Shown: one piece after another, positions 9,393-18,398 of the stretch
Layout of the letters: the number at the start of each line of letters is the position of its first letter
Numbering within the stretch: the first letter of the stretch is position 1
DNA from: Caulobacteraceae bacterium
GTDB lineage: Bacteria > Pseudomonadota > Alphaproteobacteria > Caulobacterales > Caulobacteraceae
DNA length: 64,000 bases
Direction: 5' to 3'
Assembly: GCA_947475735.1 (NCBI GenBank)
Contig: CANJLQ010000001.1
Span: forward strand, 124,001-188,000
Notes under the pieces: model-generated
What the model saw: only the letters and a program-made list of their open reading frames with translations
The model's database searches: none
Told to the model about the DNA's origin: nothing
Made by a program: the position numbers and the translations under genes

Positions 9393-10195
9393 CCGACGGC
9401 CGACTGATCACCTCTCTGACCAATGAGACGGTCAAGGCTGTGCGCGCGCTGCATATGCGCAAGGAACGCGAGGCGACCGGCCTGTTCCTGGCCGAGGGGC
9501 TGAAGTTCATCGGCGAGGCCCTGGACCAGGGCCGCGCGCCCCGGACCCTGCTGGTCGGCATGGAGGCCCGGGCCCACCCTCTGCTGGACCGCGCCAAGGC
9601 CGAGACCTGGCAGGCCGGCGGCGAGGTCGTCACCGTGACCCACCCGATCCTGGAAAAGATCAGCCGCCGTGAGAACCCTCAGACGGTGCTGGGCGTGTTC
9701 GACCAGGCCTTCACGCCGCTGAGCGCGATCCAGGCCGAGGCGGCCCCCTGCTGGATCGCCCTTGAACAGGTGCGCGATCCCGGCAACCTCGGCACCATCA
9801 TCCGTACGGCCGACAGCGCGGGCTGCGGCGGTGTCGTCCTGATCGGGGACTGCGTCGATCCTTTCTCCGTCGAGGCGGTGCGGGCGACCATGGGCTCTGT
9901 CTTCGCGGTGGCCATCGCGCGGGCCACTCCGGCCGAGTTTCTGGCCTGGCGCGCGACGTGGCCCGGCAGTGTCGTCGGCACCCGGCTGGACGCGACCGTC
10001 GGCTATCGCGACGCCGCCTATGCCCGGCCGACCTTGATCCTCATGGGCAATGAGCAGGCGGGCCTGACCGACGCCCTGGCCGCCGCCTGCGACGTCAATG
10101 TGAAGATCCCGATGCGCGGCCGGGCCGACAGTCTGAACCTGGCGGTGGCGACAGGCATCATGGCCTATGCCGTGACCGACGCGATCACCGGCTGA
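9389..10195 (+). CDS. TrmH/SpoU-family RNA 2'-O-methyltransferase
   Basis: The 268-residue product has an N-terminal SpoU substrate-binding domain (residues ~10-80) and a C-terminal SPOUT domain with the three motifs LEQVRDPGNLGTIIRTADSAG, LILMGNEQAGL and IPMRGRADSLNLAVATGI that form the trefoil-knot SAM site. It should methylate a ribose 2'-OH in rRNA or tRNA. The GTG at 9389 overlaps the preceding methyltransferase stop by 4 nt and was preferred over the in-frame GTG at 9380. Confidence 0.93.
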   Translation: MTDGRLITSLTNETVKAVRALHMRKEREATGLFLAEGLKFIGEALDQGRAPRTLLVGMEARAHPLLDRAKAETWQAGGEVVTVTHPILEKISRRENPQTVLGVFDQAFTPLSAIQAEAAPCWIALEQVRDPGNLGTIIRTADSAGCGGVVLIGDCVDPFSVEAVRATMGSVFAVAIARATPAEFLAWRATWPGSVVGTRLDATVGYRDAAYARPTLILMGNEQAGLTDALAAACDVNVKIPMRGRADSLNLAVATGIMAYAVTDAITG

Positions 10196-10257
10196 TCGCG
10201 GCAACCGCCACTGGTCCGGATCGTTGGGTGGGTCCCCCCAACAGTCGGAGAGACCAG

Positions 10258-10656
10258 ATGAAACTTCCCAAAGGCACCCTCGTGGCCGTGGTCGATGGCG
10301 AGAAGCTGGCCCTGTTCGAGAACACCGGGCAGCAGGACGTCTCGCTGACCGCCAAGCCGGTTCCGGCGATCCAGGATCGGGCCTCCGGCGCCGCCGGCCG
10401 GATCTCCAGCGAGGCCAATCCCGACAACGACACCCAGGCCGAGGATGGCTTCGCCATGGGCGTGGCCGAGGTGCTGAACAAATGGGTCCTCACGAACAAG
10501 GTCGACAACCTGCTGGTCATCGCCGCGCCCAAGACCCTGGGTCAGCTGCGCAAGGGCTGGCACAAGGAGACCGAGGGCAAGCTGGTCGGTGAGATCGCCA
10601 AGGACCTGACCGGCCATTCGACCGACGACATCGCGGCGGCGATCGAGAAAGCCTAG
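10258..10656 (+). CDS. Host-attachment family protein
   Basis: The 132-residue protein matches the family described as required for attachment to host cells (first studied in Agrobacterium): an N-terminal VAVVDGEKLALFENTG strand, a middle acidic linker, and the conserved LVIAAPKTLGQLRKGWHKE segment followed by a basic/acidic C-terminus. The molecular function of the family is not established; homologues occur in many free-living alphaproteobacteria. The ATG at 10258 follows a GGAGAGACC ribosome-binding site. It converges with hrpB, overlapping by 4 nt. Confidence 0.8.
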   Translation: MKLPKGTLVAVVDGEKLALFENTGQQDVSLTAKPVPAIQDRASGAAGRISSEANPDNDTQAEDGFAMGVAEVLNKWVLTNKVDNLLVIAAPKTLGQLRKGWHKETEGKLVGEIAKDLTGHSTDDIAAAIEKA

Positions 10657-13082
10657 GTTCCGCGCGGCTTGACCCGGTTGGTCGGTGCCGCCTCCGCCGG
10701 GTTCTCGGGCCAGGGGTGACGGGGGTAGCGCCCCCGCATCTCGGCCCGGACGGCGGCCCAAGACCCTTTCCAGAACCCCGGCAGGTCGGCGGTGACCTGG
10801 ATCGGGCGTCGGGCGGGCGACAGCAGCGACAGGGTCAGAGGCACCCGACCGCCGGCGACAGTGGGATGCACGATCACACCGAACAGTTCCTGGACCCGGA
10901 TTTCGACGCGCGGTCCGCCGTCGGCGGCATAGTCGATAGCGGCGGACCCCAGAGGCGTCGTCAGCCGGGCTGGTGCAAGGTCGTCCAGCGCCCGCTGCCG
11001 ATCCCAGGGGACCAGGGCGCGCAGACCCTGCTCGAGCGCACCGTCGACGACCTGGTCCAGGGACTGGACGGTGTCGAGCAGCGGCCAAAGCCAGGTCTCG
11101 GTCTGCGCCAGCAAGCCCTCGTCTGTGACGTCGGGCCAATCGGGGTCGACCGTTCGAAGGAACCTCAGCCGGGCCCGCAGCCCCGCCGCCCGCTCGCCCC
11201 ATCGAAGACCAGACAGGCCTGCCTGCATCACCTCGGCCTTAAGCGCGGTGGTTATCTCGGCGCGATCTGGTGTGCCCACGACGCGTTCGTCGACCACGAT
11301 GGCACCCAGCTTACGGGCCCTGCGGATGACCATTCGGCCGGAGGGCTCGCGCACCAGCCTGTCCTCGGTCGTCGCCATTCCGTCCAAAATGGCGGGATCG
11401 AGCGGGGCGGCAAGCCGGATGCGGTCGCGCGCATCGCCTCCGCCCAGATCGGCGACGGCCAGCCAAGCTTCGCTCGCCAGCGGTTCGGTCGGGTCAAGGA
11501 AGGCCCCTCGACCGGACGCCAGCAGCACCTCGCCGGGCTTGCCGCGCGCCTTTGCAATCCGCTCGGGAAAGGCCGCGGCGATCAGAATGCCCGGGCTGAC
11601 CTCGACGTTACCGACCGTCCTCGCCCCCGCCGCCCTGCCCCATCGGTCCACGAGCTTGCGAGCGTCCGTGGCCCTCGACGAGCGGTCGCGGTCGAAGTCC
11701 CGGAGTCGATCGCGGACATCGACTTCGCGCCCGCCCAGCCCCGGCTCGCTCAGCACCGCCGCGATCCGCGCGCCCAGCCCGGCGTCGCCCGCATCCGCCG
11801 CCGTCGCGACCAGATGGGCGAGGCGGGGCGGCAGGGGCAGGCGAACAAGACGACGCCCGTGCGCGGTCAGGTCTCCCTTTGCGTCCAGAGCCCCCAGCCG
11901 CGTCAGCACCGCCCGCGCCTCGGCGAAGGCTCCCGCAGGCGGCGGATCGAGCAGGGCCAGCCCCTCCGCCGACCGCGCCCCCCAGCGCGCCAGGTCCAGC
12001 GCGAGGCCCGTCAGGTCGGCCTCCAGGATTTCGGGTCTCTGATGCGCCACCAGACCCCGCGAGGTCTCTTCGTCCCACAGCCGGTAGCAGACCCCGGGCT
12101 CCGTCCGCCCTGCCCGACCCCGCCTTTGCTCGGCGGACGATCGACTGACCCGCACGGTGACGAGGCGCGTCAGGCCGCTTGACGGCTCGAACCGGGGCAC
12201 GCGCGACAATCCGACATCGATGACGACCCGCACCCCCTCGATGGTCAGACTGGTTTCGGCGACCGAGGTGGCCAGGACCAGCTTGCGACGCCCGGGCGGA
12301 GACGGCTGGATGGCCCGGTCCTGTTCGGCCTTGTCCAGGGCCCCGTAGAGCGAAACCACATCTACCGTGGGGTCACGCAGGCGGTCACGGACCAGCCCGG
12401 CCACGCGGTGGATCTCGGCCTGACCGGGCAGGAAGCCGAGGATGGAGCCGGTCTGCTCGCTCAGGGCCGTCAGGCAAGCGCGGGCCATGGCGTCCTCGAT
12501 ACGCTCGGTCGGAGCGCGGCCGAGGTAGTGGGTCTGGACCGGAAAGGCTCGCCCCTGCGCCTCGATGACCGGCGCGCTCCCGAGCAGCCGCGACACGCCG
12601 GCGATATCCAGGGTGGCCGACATGACGATCAGCTTCAGGTCGTCGCGCAGGACGCCCTGACAGTCCCGGGCCAGGGCCAGGCCCAGGTCGGCGTCGAGGC
12701 TGCGCTCGTGGAACTCGTCGAAGAAGACCGCGCCGACGCCCTCCAGCGCCGGGTCGTCCAGGATCATCCGGGTGAAAACCCCTTCGGTAATGACCTCGAT
12801 CCGCGTCGTCGGCCCTATCCGGCTCTGCAAACGGGTCCGGTAGCCAACGGTCTGACCGGGCGATTCCCCAAGGGTCGAGGCCATCCGCTCAGCCGCCGCC
12901 CGCGCCGCCAGACGCCGAGGCTCCAGCACCAGAACGCGGTTTTCACCCAACCAGTCCGCATTCAGAAGCGCGAGCGGGACGACCGTCGTCTTGCCCGCGC
13001 CCGGCGGTGCCGCCAAGACCACCGCCGGATGGTCGGCCACGGCGGCGAGCAGATCGTCCAGAACGTCGTGGATCGGCAGCAT
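10653..13082 (-). CDS. hrpB: ATP-dependent helicase HrpB
   Basis: The 809-residue product is a DEAH/DExH helicase of the HrpB family. It has Walker A AAPPGAGKTTVVPLALL near the N-terminus, Walker B/motif II FFDEFHERSLDADLG, motif III MSATLD, the helicase C domain ending in QRRGRAGRTEPGVCYRLW, an HA2-like middle and the HrpB-specific C-terminal domain. It probably remodels RNA; its cellular role is poorly defined. The ATG at 13082 (MLPIHDVLDDL) matches the usual N-terminus; a longer in-frame extension to 13493 would run antisense into the permease gene. Confidence 0.93.
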   Translation of the reverse strand: MLPIHDVLDDLLAAVADHPAVVLAAPPGAGKTTVVPLALLNADWLGENRVLVLEPRRLAARAAAERMASTLGESPGQTVGYRTRLQSRIGPTTRIEVITEGVFTRMILDDPALEGVGAVFFDEFHERSLDADLGLALARDCQGVLRDDLKLIVMSATLDIAGVSRLLGSAPVIEAQGRAFPVQTHYLGRAPTERIEDAMARACLTALSEQTGSILGFLPGQAEIHRVAGLVRDRLRDPTVDVVSLYGALDKAEQDRAIQPSPPGRRKLVLATSVAETSLTIEGVRVVIDVGLSRVPRFEPSSGLTRLVTVRVSRSSAEQRRGRAGRTEPGVCYRLWDEETSRGLVAHQRPEILEADLTGLALDLARWGARSAEGLALLDPPPAGAFAEARAVLTRLGALDAKGDLTAHGRRLVRLPLPPRLAHLVATAADAGDAGLGARIAAVLSEPGLGGREVDVRDRLRDFDRDRSSRATDARKLVDRWGRAAGARTVGNVEVSPGILIAAAFPERIAKARGKPGEVLLASGRGAFLDPTEPLASEAWLAVADLGGGDARDRIRLAAPLDPAILDGMATTEDRLVREPSGRMVIRRARKLGAIVVDERVVGTPDRAEITTALKAEVMQAGLSGLRWGERAAGLRARLRFLRTVDPDWPDVTDEGLLAQTETWLWPLLDTVQSLDQVVDGALEQGLRALVPWDRQRALDDLAPARLTTPLGSAAIDYAADGGPRVEIRVQELFGVIVHPTVAGGRVPLTLSLLSPARRPIQVTADLPGFWKGSWAAVRAEMRGRYPRHPWPENPAEAAPTNRVKPRGT

Positions 13083-13149
13083 GGGCCCTCCGATAGCGTT
13101 CAGGGGCGTCTGGTCCAGCGATTCTGCGCCCCGACAGCCACGATCGCGG

Positions 13150-13217
13150 TCACGAAAGCGTCGTGACGGCTTCACGGATCGGAAACCGCGTTGCCAGTGG
13201 GGGCGCGTCTCGCTAGC
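13150..13217 (+). promoter_or_regulatory. Candidate promoter and palindrome ahead of the APC permease
   Basis: TTGCCA at 13191-13196 and GCTAGC at 13212-13217, 15 nt apart, resemble the Caulobacter-type housekeeping promoter (TTGac, short spacer, GCTAnnnC). Just upstream at 13150-13166 is TCACGA, 5 nt, TCGTGA, a perfect inverted repeat that could be an operator. This is pattern matching only. Confidence 0.3.
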
Positions 13218-13284
13218 GTCCGGCCCGGAAGGCGGCCCCGGGGAGGGATCGCCGTGTTTTGTTTGCATCGAGGGGGCGCGACGT

Positions 13285-14949
13285 ATGTCCGCAGAAGGCC
13301 TTAGGCCCAAGGGGAACCGACTGTTCCTCAAGAAATCCGTAGCCCAGATCCAGAAGGAAGCCGCAAAGAGCGAGCTGAAACGGACCCTTGGGCCGCTCAA
13401 CCTCATGTCGCTCGGCATCGGCGCGATCATCGGCGCGGGCATCTTCGTCCTGACCGGACAGGTCGCCGCCGCCCACACCGGCCCGGCCATCATGCTGTCC
13501 TTCGTGGTCGCGGGCGTCGCCTGCGGCCTGGCCGGCCTGTGCTACGCCGAACTGGCCTCGACCATGCCGGTGTCGGGATCGGCCTACACCTACGCCTATG
13601 GGACGTTGGGCGAGGTCTTCGCCTGGATCATGGGCTGGCTGCTGGTGCTGGAATACGGCGTCGCGGCCTCGACCGTCGCGGTCGGCTGGTCCGGCTATGT
13701 GGTCTCGATCCTGACCGACTTCGGCATATCCGGGAGCCTGTTCCCGACGATCCAGTACGCCGGTGGCGAGGGCCCGCAGTGGGCCACGCCGCTGGTCCAG
13801 GCGGTCATCGGCGAGGGCGGAAGCTCCTTCCCCCTGACCGGAACCTTCAACCTGGTGGCCGCCATCGGCATCGCCTCGGTCTGCGCCCTCCTGGTTCTGG
13901 GCGTGTCGGAATCTGCCAACATCAACAACGCCATCGTGGTCATCAAGATCATCGTCCTCCTGACGTTCATCGCGGTGGGCATTGGCTATGTGAACCCGGC
14001 CAACTGGGTTCCGTTCATCCCGCCGACCCCTGAGGGCGGCACCTGGGACCAGTTCGGCACCGGCGGCATCTTCCGCGGCGCTGCCATCATCTTCTTCGCC
14101 TACGTCGGCTTCGAAGCCGTCTCGACCGCCGCGGCCGAGGCCAAGAACCCGTCCAAGGACGTGCCGATCGGCATCCTGGGGGCGCTGTTCGTCTGCACCT
14201 TGATCTACATGGCCGTCGCGGCGGTGATGACCGGCGTGGTCCCCTACCTGGAGCTGGCCAGCCCGGCGCCTGTCGCCGTCGCAATCGACCGCATGGGTCT
14301 GGAATGGGCCAATGTGCCCCTGGCCTCCGCGCCGGAGGGGCAACTGAACCTGATCGCCTTCCTGATCAAGATCGGCGCCATCACCGGCCTGTCCTCGGTC
14401 ATGCTGGTGCTGTGCTACGGTCAGACGCGCATCTTCTACACCATGGCCCGTGACGGCCTGCTTCCCAAGGCGTTCGCGGTGATCCACCCGAACCTGCGCA
14501 CGCCCTGGATCGGGACCATCCTGCTGGGGATCATGATCGCGGTGGCGGCGTCGTTCCTGCCCATCTCTATCCTGGGCGACCTGGTGTCGCTGGGCACGGC
14601 CACGGCCTTCTCGATCGTGTGTCTGTCGGTGATCATGCTGCGCATCAAGCACCCGGACATGCCGCGTCCTTTCCGGGTTCCGGGTGGTATCGCCACGGCG
14701 GTCGCGGGCATCATCGCCTGCCTGGCGCTGGCCGGGTTCAACTTCGCGCCGATGATCGCCAACTTCCAGAACGGCAATCCGCTGCCGCTGACCATCCTCG
14801 GCATCTACGCCGTGGTCGGTGCGGTGATCTATGCGATCTACGGCTTCTGGAACTCCAAGCTGGCCAAGGGCATCGACATCACCGAGGAGACCACCATCTC
14901 CTCGCCCGCCGAGGCCTTGGGCCGCGGCGTCGACAACCAAAAGGACTGA
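13285..14949 (+). CDS. APC-superfamily amino acid permease
   Basis: The 554-residue inner-membrane protein has about twelve to fourteen hydrophobic helices and the APC/cationic-amino-acid-transporter signature LMSLGIGAIIGAGIFVLTG near the N-terminus, followed by SGSAYTYAYGTLGE and FFAYVGFEAVSTAAAEAKNPSKDVP. It belongs to the YhdG/CAT-like group that moves amino acids by proton symport or exchange; substrate cannot be read from sequence. The ATG at 13285 follows a GAGGGGGCG ribosome-binding site. It is followed by a strong intrinsic terminator. Confidence 0.92.
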   Translation: MSAEGLRPKGNRLFLKKSVAQIQKEAAKSELKRTLGPLNLMSLGIGAIIGAGIFVLTGQVAAAHTGPAIMLSFVVAGVACGLAGLCYAELASTMPVSGSAYTYAYGTLGEVFAWIMGWLLVLEYGVAASTVAVGWSGYVVSILTDFGISGSLFPTIQYAGGEGPQWATPLVQAVIGEGGSSFPLTGTFNLVAAIGIASVCALLVLGVSESANINNAIVVIKIIVLLTFIAVGIGYVNPANWVPFIPPTPEGGTWDQFGTGGIFRGAAIIFFAYVGFEAVSTAAAEAKNPSKDVPIGILGALFVCTLIYMAVAAVMTGVVPYLELASPAPVAVAIDRMGLEWANVPLASAPEGQLNLIAFLIKIGAITGLSSVMLVLCYGQTRIFYTMARDGLLPKAFAVIHPNLRTPWIGTILLGIMIAVAASFLPISILGDLVSLGTATAFSIVCLSVIMLRIKHPDMPRPFRVPGGIATAVAGIIACLALAGFNFAPMIANFQNGNPLPLTILGIYAVVGAVIYAIYGFWNSKLAKGIDITEETTISSPAEALGRGVDNQKD

Positions 14950-15018
14950 GCAGTAAAGGCGCTAACGCTCACGACGCGGTCGGTCGCTGCTTGAGCGCTA
15001 AGCCAATCGGAACGGAAA

Positions 15019-15050
15019 GGCCCGGGAGCGATCCCGGGCCCTTCTTCTTT
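15019..15050 (+). terminator. Intrinsic terminator after the APC permease
   Basis: A perfect 9-bp stem (GGCCCGGGA at 15019-15027 with TCCCGGGCC at 15032-15040) closed by a GCGA tetraloop of GNRA type is followed by CTTCTTCTTT. It ends the permease transcript 70 nt after its stop. The same hairpin recurs inverted at 36799-36820. Confidence 0.88.
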
Positions 15051-15069
15051 GGAGGCCCGAGCACTCACC

Positions 15070-15651
15070 ATGTGCAACGCCTATGCGATGAAAATTCCGC
15101 CCTCGGTCCTGGTCGAGGCCTTCCACCAGTTCCGCATCCCGCTCGTCTTTCCGGAGGGAATGCCGAACGCCGAGCCGACCGACATGGTTCGGCCGACCGA
15201 TCCCGCACCCATCATCCGGGCCACCAACGAAGGAGCCGCGTCGCTGGCGCAGGTCCGATGGGGGCTTCCACCGTCGGCGACCGGCCGACCACTGTTGATC
15301 AACATGCGCAGCGAGGGCCGCACCTTTTGCGACGGCCGCGCCCTGATCCCAGCGAGCTGGTTCTACGAATACACAGGGACCCGGTATCCGAAGACCCGCT
15401 GGACATTACGACCCATCGGCGAGCCGTTCGTCGCGTTCGCCGGCCTGGTGCGCGAGACCCCCGTGGGAGCGCGTTTCACCCTGCTGACCGTCGGCGCCGG
15501 ACCCGACGTCCAGCCGATTCATGGTCGCCAGCCCGCCATCGTCGCCCCAGAGAATTGGGCCGCCTGGCTCAACGAGGGGGCTGTCCTGCACCCGTCGCCG
15601 GCGGGCACTCTGGACGTCTTCCAAACCCCGCCCGAGGCGAGCCTTCTGTAA
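15070..15651 (+). CDS. SOS response-associated peptidase (SRAP/YedK-HMCES family)
   Basis: The 193-residue protein is a SRAP-domain protein, which forms a thiazolidine crosslink through Cys2 to abasic sites in single-stranded DNA and can self-reverse. The N-terminus is Met-Cys-Asn, the Cys being exposed by removal of Met. Other active-site residues visible are Asn78 (INMRSEG), Glu100 (SWFYEY) and His151 (IHGRQP, in place of the common IHxRMP). It is somewhat shorter than typical 220-residue members. The ATG at 15070 is fixed by the catalytic Cys. It lies between a terminator and a tRNA on the other strand, so it is monocistronic. Confidence 0.9.
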   Translation: MCNAYAMKIPPSVLVEAFHQFRIPLVFPEGMPNAEPTDMVRPTDPAPIIRATNEGAASLAQVRWGLPPSATGRPLLINMRSEGRTFCDGRALIPASWFYEYTGTRYPKTRWTLRPIGEPFVAFAGLVRETPVGARFTLLTVGAGPDVQPIHGRQPAIVAPENWAAWLNEGAVLHPSPAGTLDVFQTPPEASLL

Positions 15652-15657
15652 AGCCGG

Positions 15658-15742
15658 TGGTGCGGATGAGAGGACTCGAACCTCCACATCTTGCGATGCC
15701 AGAACCTAAATCTGGTGCGTCTACCAGTTTCGCCACATCCGC
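15658..15742 (-). tRNA. tRNA-Leu (anticodon UAG)
   Basis: Read on the minus strand the gene begins GCGGATG, which pairs with CATCCGC at the 3' end, followed by discriminator A and an encoded CCA (15658-15660). The anticodon stem CCAGA/TCTGG encloses the loop TTTAGGT, giving anticodon TAG, which reads CUN leucine codons. A long variable arm and a T-arm with GGTTCGAGTCC are present, as expected of a class II tRNA. The total is 85 nt including CCA. Confidence 0.96.
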
Positions 15743-15852
15743 GTGGCGGCGGGTTTAGAAGCTGGCGAACGGCGCGGCAACCGACTTCCCGGGAAAGGTC
15801 GCCTTAACCCTGTTGACGTCATGGTCGCGCATTCGCGTGCGGGGTCACAGCC

Positions 15853-16758
15853 ATGTCGTCCATGAGCGATCGTCCGATCCTCATCAAGAAGGTCAAGAAG
15901 GTCTCCGGGGGAGGCCATCACGGCGGTGCGTGGAAGGTCGCCTATGCCGACTTCGTCACGGCGATGATGGCCTTCTTCCTGTTGATGTGGCTGATCAACA
16001 CGACAGACCCGGAACAGAAACGCGGCATCGCGGAGTATTTCGCGCCGGCCAGCGTCAGCCAGACGACGTCCGGCTCCGGCGGTATCCTGGGGGGCACATC
16101 ACTCGGCGAGGACGGGGCCAAGAGCGCGGGATCGATGTCGGTTCTGGAACAGCAGGCCCCCGAAGCACCACAGGACGCGCCAGAAGAGGCCGGCGCGAGC
16201 GCCAACCTCGCCGCCGCCTCCGAGTCCGAGCTGCGCGAGGAGATCGCCGCGCGCGAGGCCGCCGAGTTCGCCTCGGCGGCTGAATCGCTGCGCCAAGCCA
16301 TGCAGCGTCTGCCCGAACTCGCCGAACTGTCGAAGCAGCTGATCATTGACCAGACGCCGGAGGGACTGCGCATTCAGCTGGTCGATCAGGAGGGACGTTC
16401 GATGTTCGACCAGAACTCGGCTCGGCCCAATGCCCGGGCCCAAGTCCTGCTGCGCGCCATCTCGGGCGTGATCAACCGGCTACCGAACCGGATCTCCATC
16501 TCGGGTCACACTTCGGCGGTGGCGGGCTCGGGCCGCGCGTCCAGCCCCGGTGACTGGCCACTGTCGGCCCAGCGCGCGGATGCGTCGCGCCAGATCCTGC
16601 AAGGGGCCGGCGTCGATCCCGACCGGGTGTACTCCGTCGCCGGCAAGGCCGGGTCCGATCCGCTGTATCCGGACGATCCCTCGCTGGCGGGCAACCGCCG
16701 GATCGCCATCGTCCTGTTGCGCGAGGCCCCCGTCCTGCCCACCGACACCAGTCTTTGA
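15853..16758 (+). CDS. motB: Flagellar motor stator protein MotB
   Basis: The 301-residue product is MotB, the peptidoglycan-anchored half of the proton-driven flagellar stator. A short cytoplasmic basic N-terminus precedes one membrane helix (YADFVTAMMAFFLLMWLI) carrying the essential proton-binding Asp33. After a plug and an Ala/Glu-rich linker, a C-terminal OmpA-like domain contains the peptidoglycan-binding region (ISGHTSAV, LSAQRADASRQIL, GNRRIAIVL). MotA is not adjacent; in Caulobacter motA and motB are also separate. An in-frame ATG at 15862 is an alternative start. Confidence 0.95.
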   Translation: MSSMSDRPILIKKVKKVSGGGHHGGAWKVAYADFVTAMMAFFLLMWLINTTDPEQKRGIAEYFAPASVSQTTSGSGGILGGTSLGEDGAKSAGSMSVLEQQAPEAPQDAPEEAGASANLAAASESELREEIAAREAAEFASAAESLRQAMQRLPELAELSKQLIIDQTPEGLRIQLVDQEGRSMFDQNSARPNARAQVLLRAISGVINRLPNRISISGHTSAVAGSGRASSPGDWPLSAQRADASRQILQGAGVDPDRVYSVAGKAGSDPLYPDDPSLAGNRRIAIVLLREAPVLPTDTSL

Positions 16759-16869
16759 CGCTCGGCCTGTGCGAGAACCGTCTTGCGGCGCGGCACGGAA
16801 TGACGCCAAATCGGCCCATGGATCAATGGCAGCCACACGGGCGACGACTTCGGATGCGGACGGTGTGAC

Positions 16870-17604
16870 GTGACGCAACACGTACCGACTCGCCAGCTTC
16901 GCTTCTTCATGACGGCGGTCGCCCCCTGCCCCTATCTGGCCGGCATGACCGAGCGAAAGGTGTTCGCCAATCTGCCGTTCTCGGACGGGGCCCACGTCAA
17001 CGACGAACTGACCCACGCCGGGTTCCGGCGCAGCCAGAACATCGCCTACCGCCCGGCCTGCGAGGGCTGTGACGCCTGTGTCTCGGTGCGACTGCCAGTC
17101 GAGGAGATCGCCCTGTCGCGGACGCAGCGGCGGATCATGGCGCGCAACGCCGACCTGTCGCGCGACCTGGTGGAGGCCGAGGCGACCCAGGAGCAGTTCG
17201 CCCTGCTGAAACGCTATCTGTCCACTCGCCATCCGGGCGGCGGCATGACCGACATGACCTGGCTGGACTACATCGCCATGGTAGAGGACACGGCCGTCCG
17301 AACCCATCTGATCGAGTACCGCCTGCCGTCCACGGACGAAGGTCCGGGCGATCTGGTGGCGGTGACCCTTGCCGACCTGCTCTCGGACGGCCTGTCGATG
17401 GTCTATTCCTTCTTCGATCCCGATATCGAGAAGCGGTCGCTGGGCGTGTTCGCCATCCTGGACCATGTGCGTCAGGCCCAGGCCGTGCGCCTGCCCTATG
17501 TCTATCTGGGCTACTGGGTCGAGGGCTCGCCCAAGATGGACTACAAGGCCCAGTTCCGCCCGCTGGAGGTTCTCCGCCCCTTGGGCTGGATGCGCGTCCC
17601 CTAG
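16870..17604 (+). CDS. bpt: Arginyl/leucyl-tRNA--protein transferase Bpt
   Basis: The 244-residue product belongs to the Bpt/ATE1-related family that transfers Leu (bacterial Bpt) from aminoacyl-tRNA to N-terminal acidic residues, marking proteins for ClpAP through ClpS. Visible motifs are FFMTAVAPCPYLAG, the Cys pair in YRPACEGCDACVSVRLP, FRRSQNIAYRP and the C-terminal YLGYWVEGSPKMDYKAQFRPLE. A GTG at 16870 gives the family length. ClpA and ClpS, the downstream N-degron machinery, are encoded in the same window at 36.8-39.5 kb. Confidence 0.93.
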   Translation: MTQHVPTRQLRFFMTAVAPCPYLAGMTERKVFANLPFSDGAHVNDELTHAGFRRSQNIAYRPACEGCDACVSVRLPVEEIALSRTQRRIMARNADLSRDLVEAEATQEQFALLKRYLSTRHPGGGMTDMTWLDYIAMVEDTAVRTHLIEYRLPSTDEGPGDLVAVTLADLLSDGLSMVYSFFDPDIEKRSLGVFAILDHVRQAQAVRLPYVYLGYWVEGSPKMDYKAQFRPLEVLRPLGWMRVP

Positions 17605-17608
17605 CGGC

Positions 17609-18394
17609 TCAGGTTCGGGGCGAGATCTGGAACAGCGAACGGGGCAGGTTCTCGTTCAGAGCGTAGGCCGTCCAGGCGATCTCGTTCTGCTTGATCCCGT
17701 CGTAGTAAAGCCGGACCCGACCGGGCTGAACGAAGGCGACCCCGGGATTGCGGTAGAAATCGGAGTACCGCCGCTCATGCCAGCCTCTGGGCGTCGCGAA
17801 GCCCAGCCAAAGGATGGCGTAGTCATCGGCGGCTATGCCGAACAGTGTCTTGCCGCCCTGGGGGTCGTTCACCCGTACGACGTGAATAACGCGGCCCTCG
17901 GCGGTGTCATCCGGCAGCCGGTCCAGGGTGAAGCCTTCGTCCAGGGCGAAGCGGATGATGCCGAAACCGAAATTCTCGGACCATTCACGGCTGGCCTGCG
18001 CCCCCGGGATCGGGCCGTTCTGGTTGTAGGAGGTTTCCCCGTCATAGGCGGCCTGGAAATAGGTCGAGCCGTCGGCCAGCTTCGCATCGATCCGGACCCA
18101 GCCGTTGGCGGCATGCGCCTCGGTGCTGACGGCGGGATAGACGCGCCACATGCGATAGTCCGGGACCTCGATCCGGCCGGCCTCCGTGCCTTGGGGCCAA
18201 AACAGTCCCCGGCCGGTCAGGGTCAGGCTGCGCGGCCGCATCCAGTCGGGGCCTCCCGCCGCGGCGTGGGCCCGGCGAACGATCTCCGCGGCCGTCAGAG
18301 GCTCGGCTTGTGCGAAGGCGCTGGTGGTGGACGCAACGACGGGGCCGACGGCGAGACCAGCGAGCACGCTGCGGCGGTCAAGTCTGGGGTTCAT
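17609..18394 (-). CDS. Tat-exported protein of unknown function
   Basis: The 261-residue product starts MNPRLDRRSVLAGLAVGPVVASTTSAFAQA, a twin-arginine signal with a cleavage site after AFAQ/A, so it should be exported folded. The mature part is Trp/Tyr-rich and looks mainly beta, with a lipocalin- or LolA-like impression (LTLTGRGLFWPQGTEAG, RVNDPQGGKTLFGIAADDYAILWLG), but no family was recognised with certainty. It begins 4 nt after the GNAT gene and is the last member of the aroK-aroB operon. The ATG at 18394 is fixed by the Tat motif. Confidence 0.75.
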   Translation of the reverse strand: MNPRLDRRSVLAGLAVGPVVASTTSAFAQAEPLTAAEIVRRAHAAAGGPDWMRPRSLTLTGRGLFWPQGTEAGRIEVPDYRMWRVYPAVSTEAHAANGWVRIDAKLADGSTYFQAAYDGETSYNQNGPIPGAQASREWSENFGFGIIRFALDEGFTLDRLPDDTAEGRVIHVVRVNDPQGGKTLFGIAADDYAILWLGFATPRGWHERRYSDFYRNPGVAFVQPGRVRLYYDGIKQNEIAWTAYALNENLPRSLFQISPRT

Positions 18395-18398
18395 CGCG

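Noticed and set aside
13213..14940. Long minus-strand frame opposite the APC permease
   Set aside because: Translation is His/Asp/Arg/Gly-rich without domain character; it is the antisense shadow of a GC-rich membrane-protein gene.
15658..15742. tRNA-Leu as an integration site
   Set aside because: Flanking genes are ordinary and I saw no direct repeat of the tRNA 3' end nearby.
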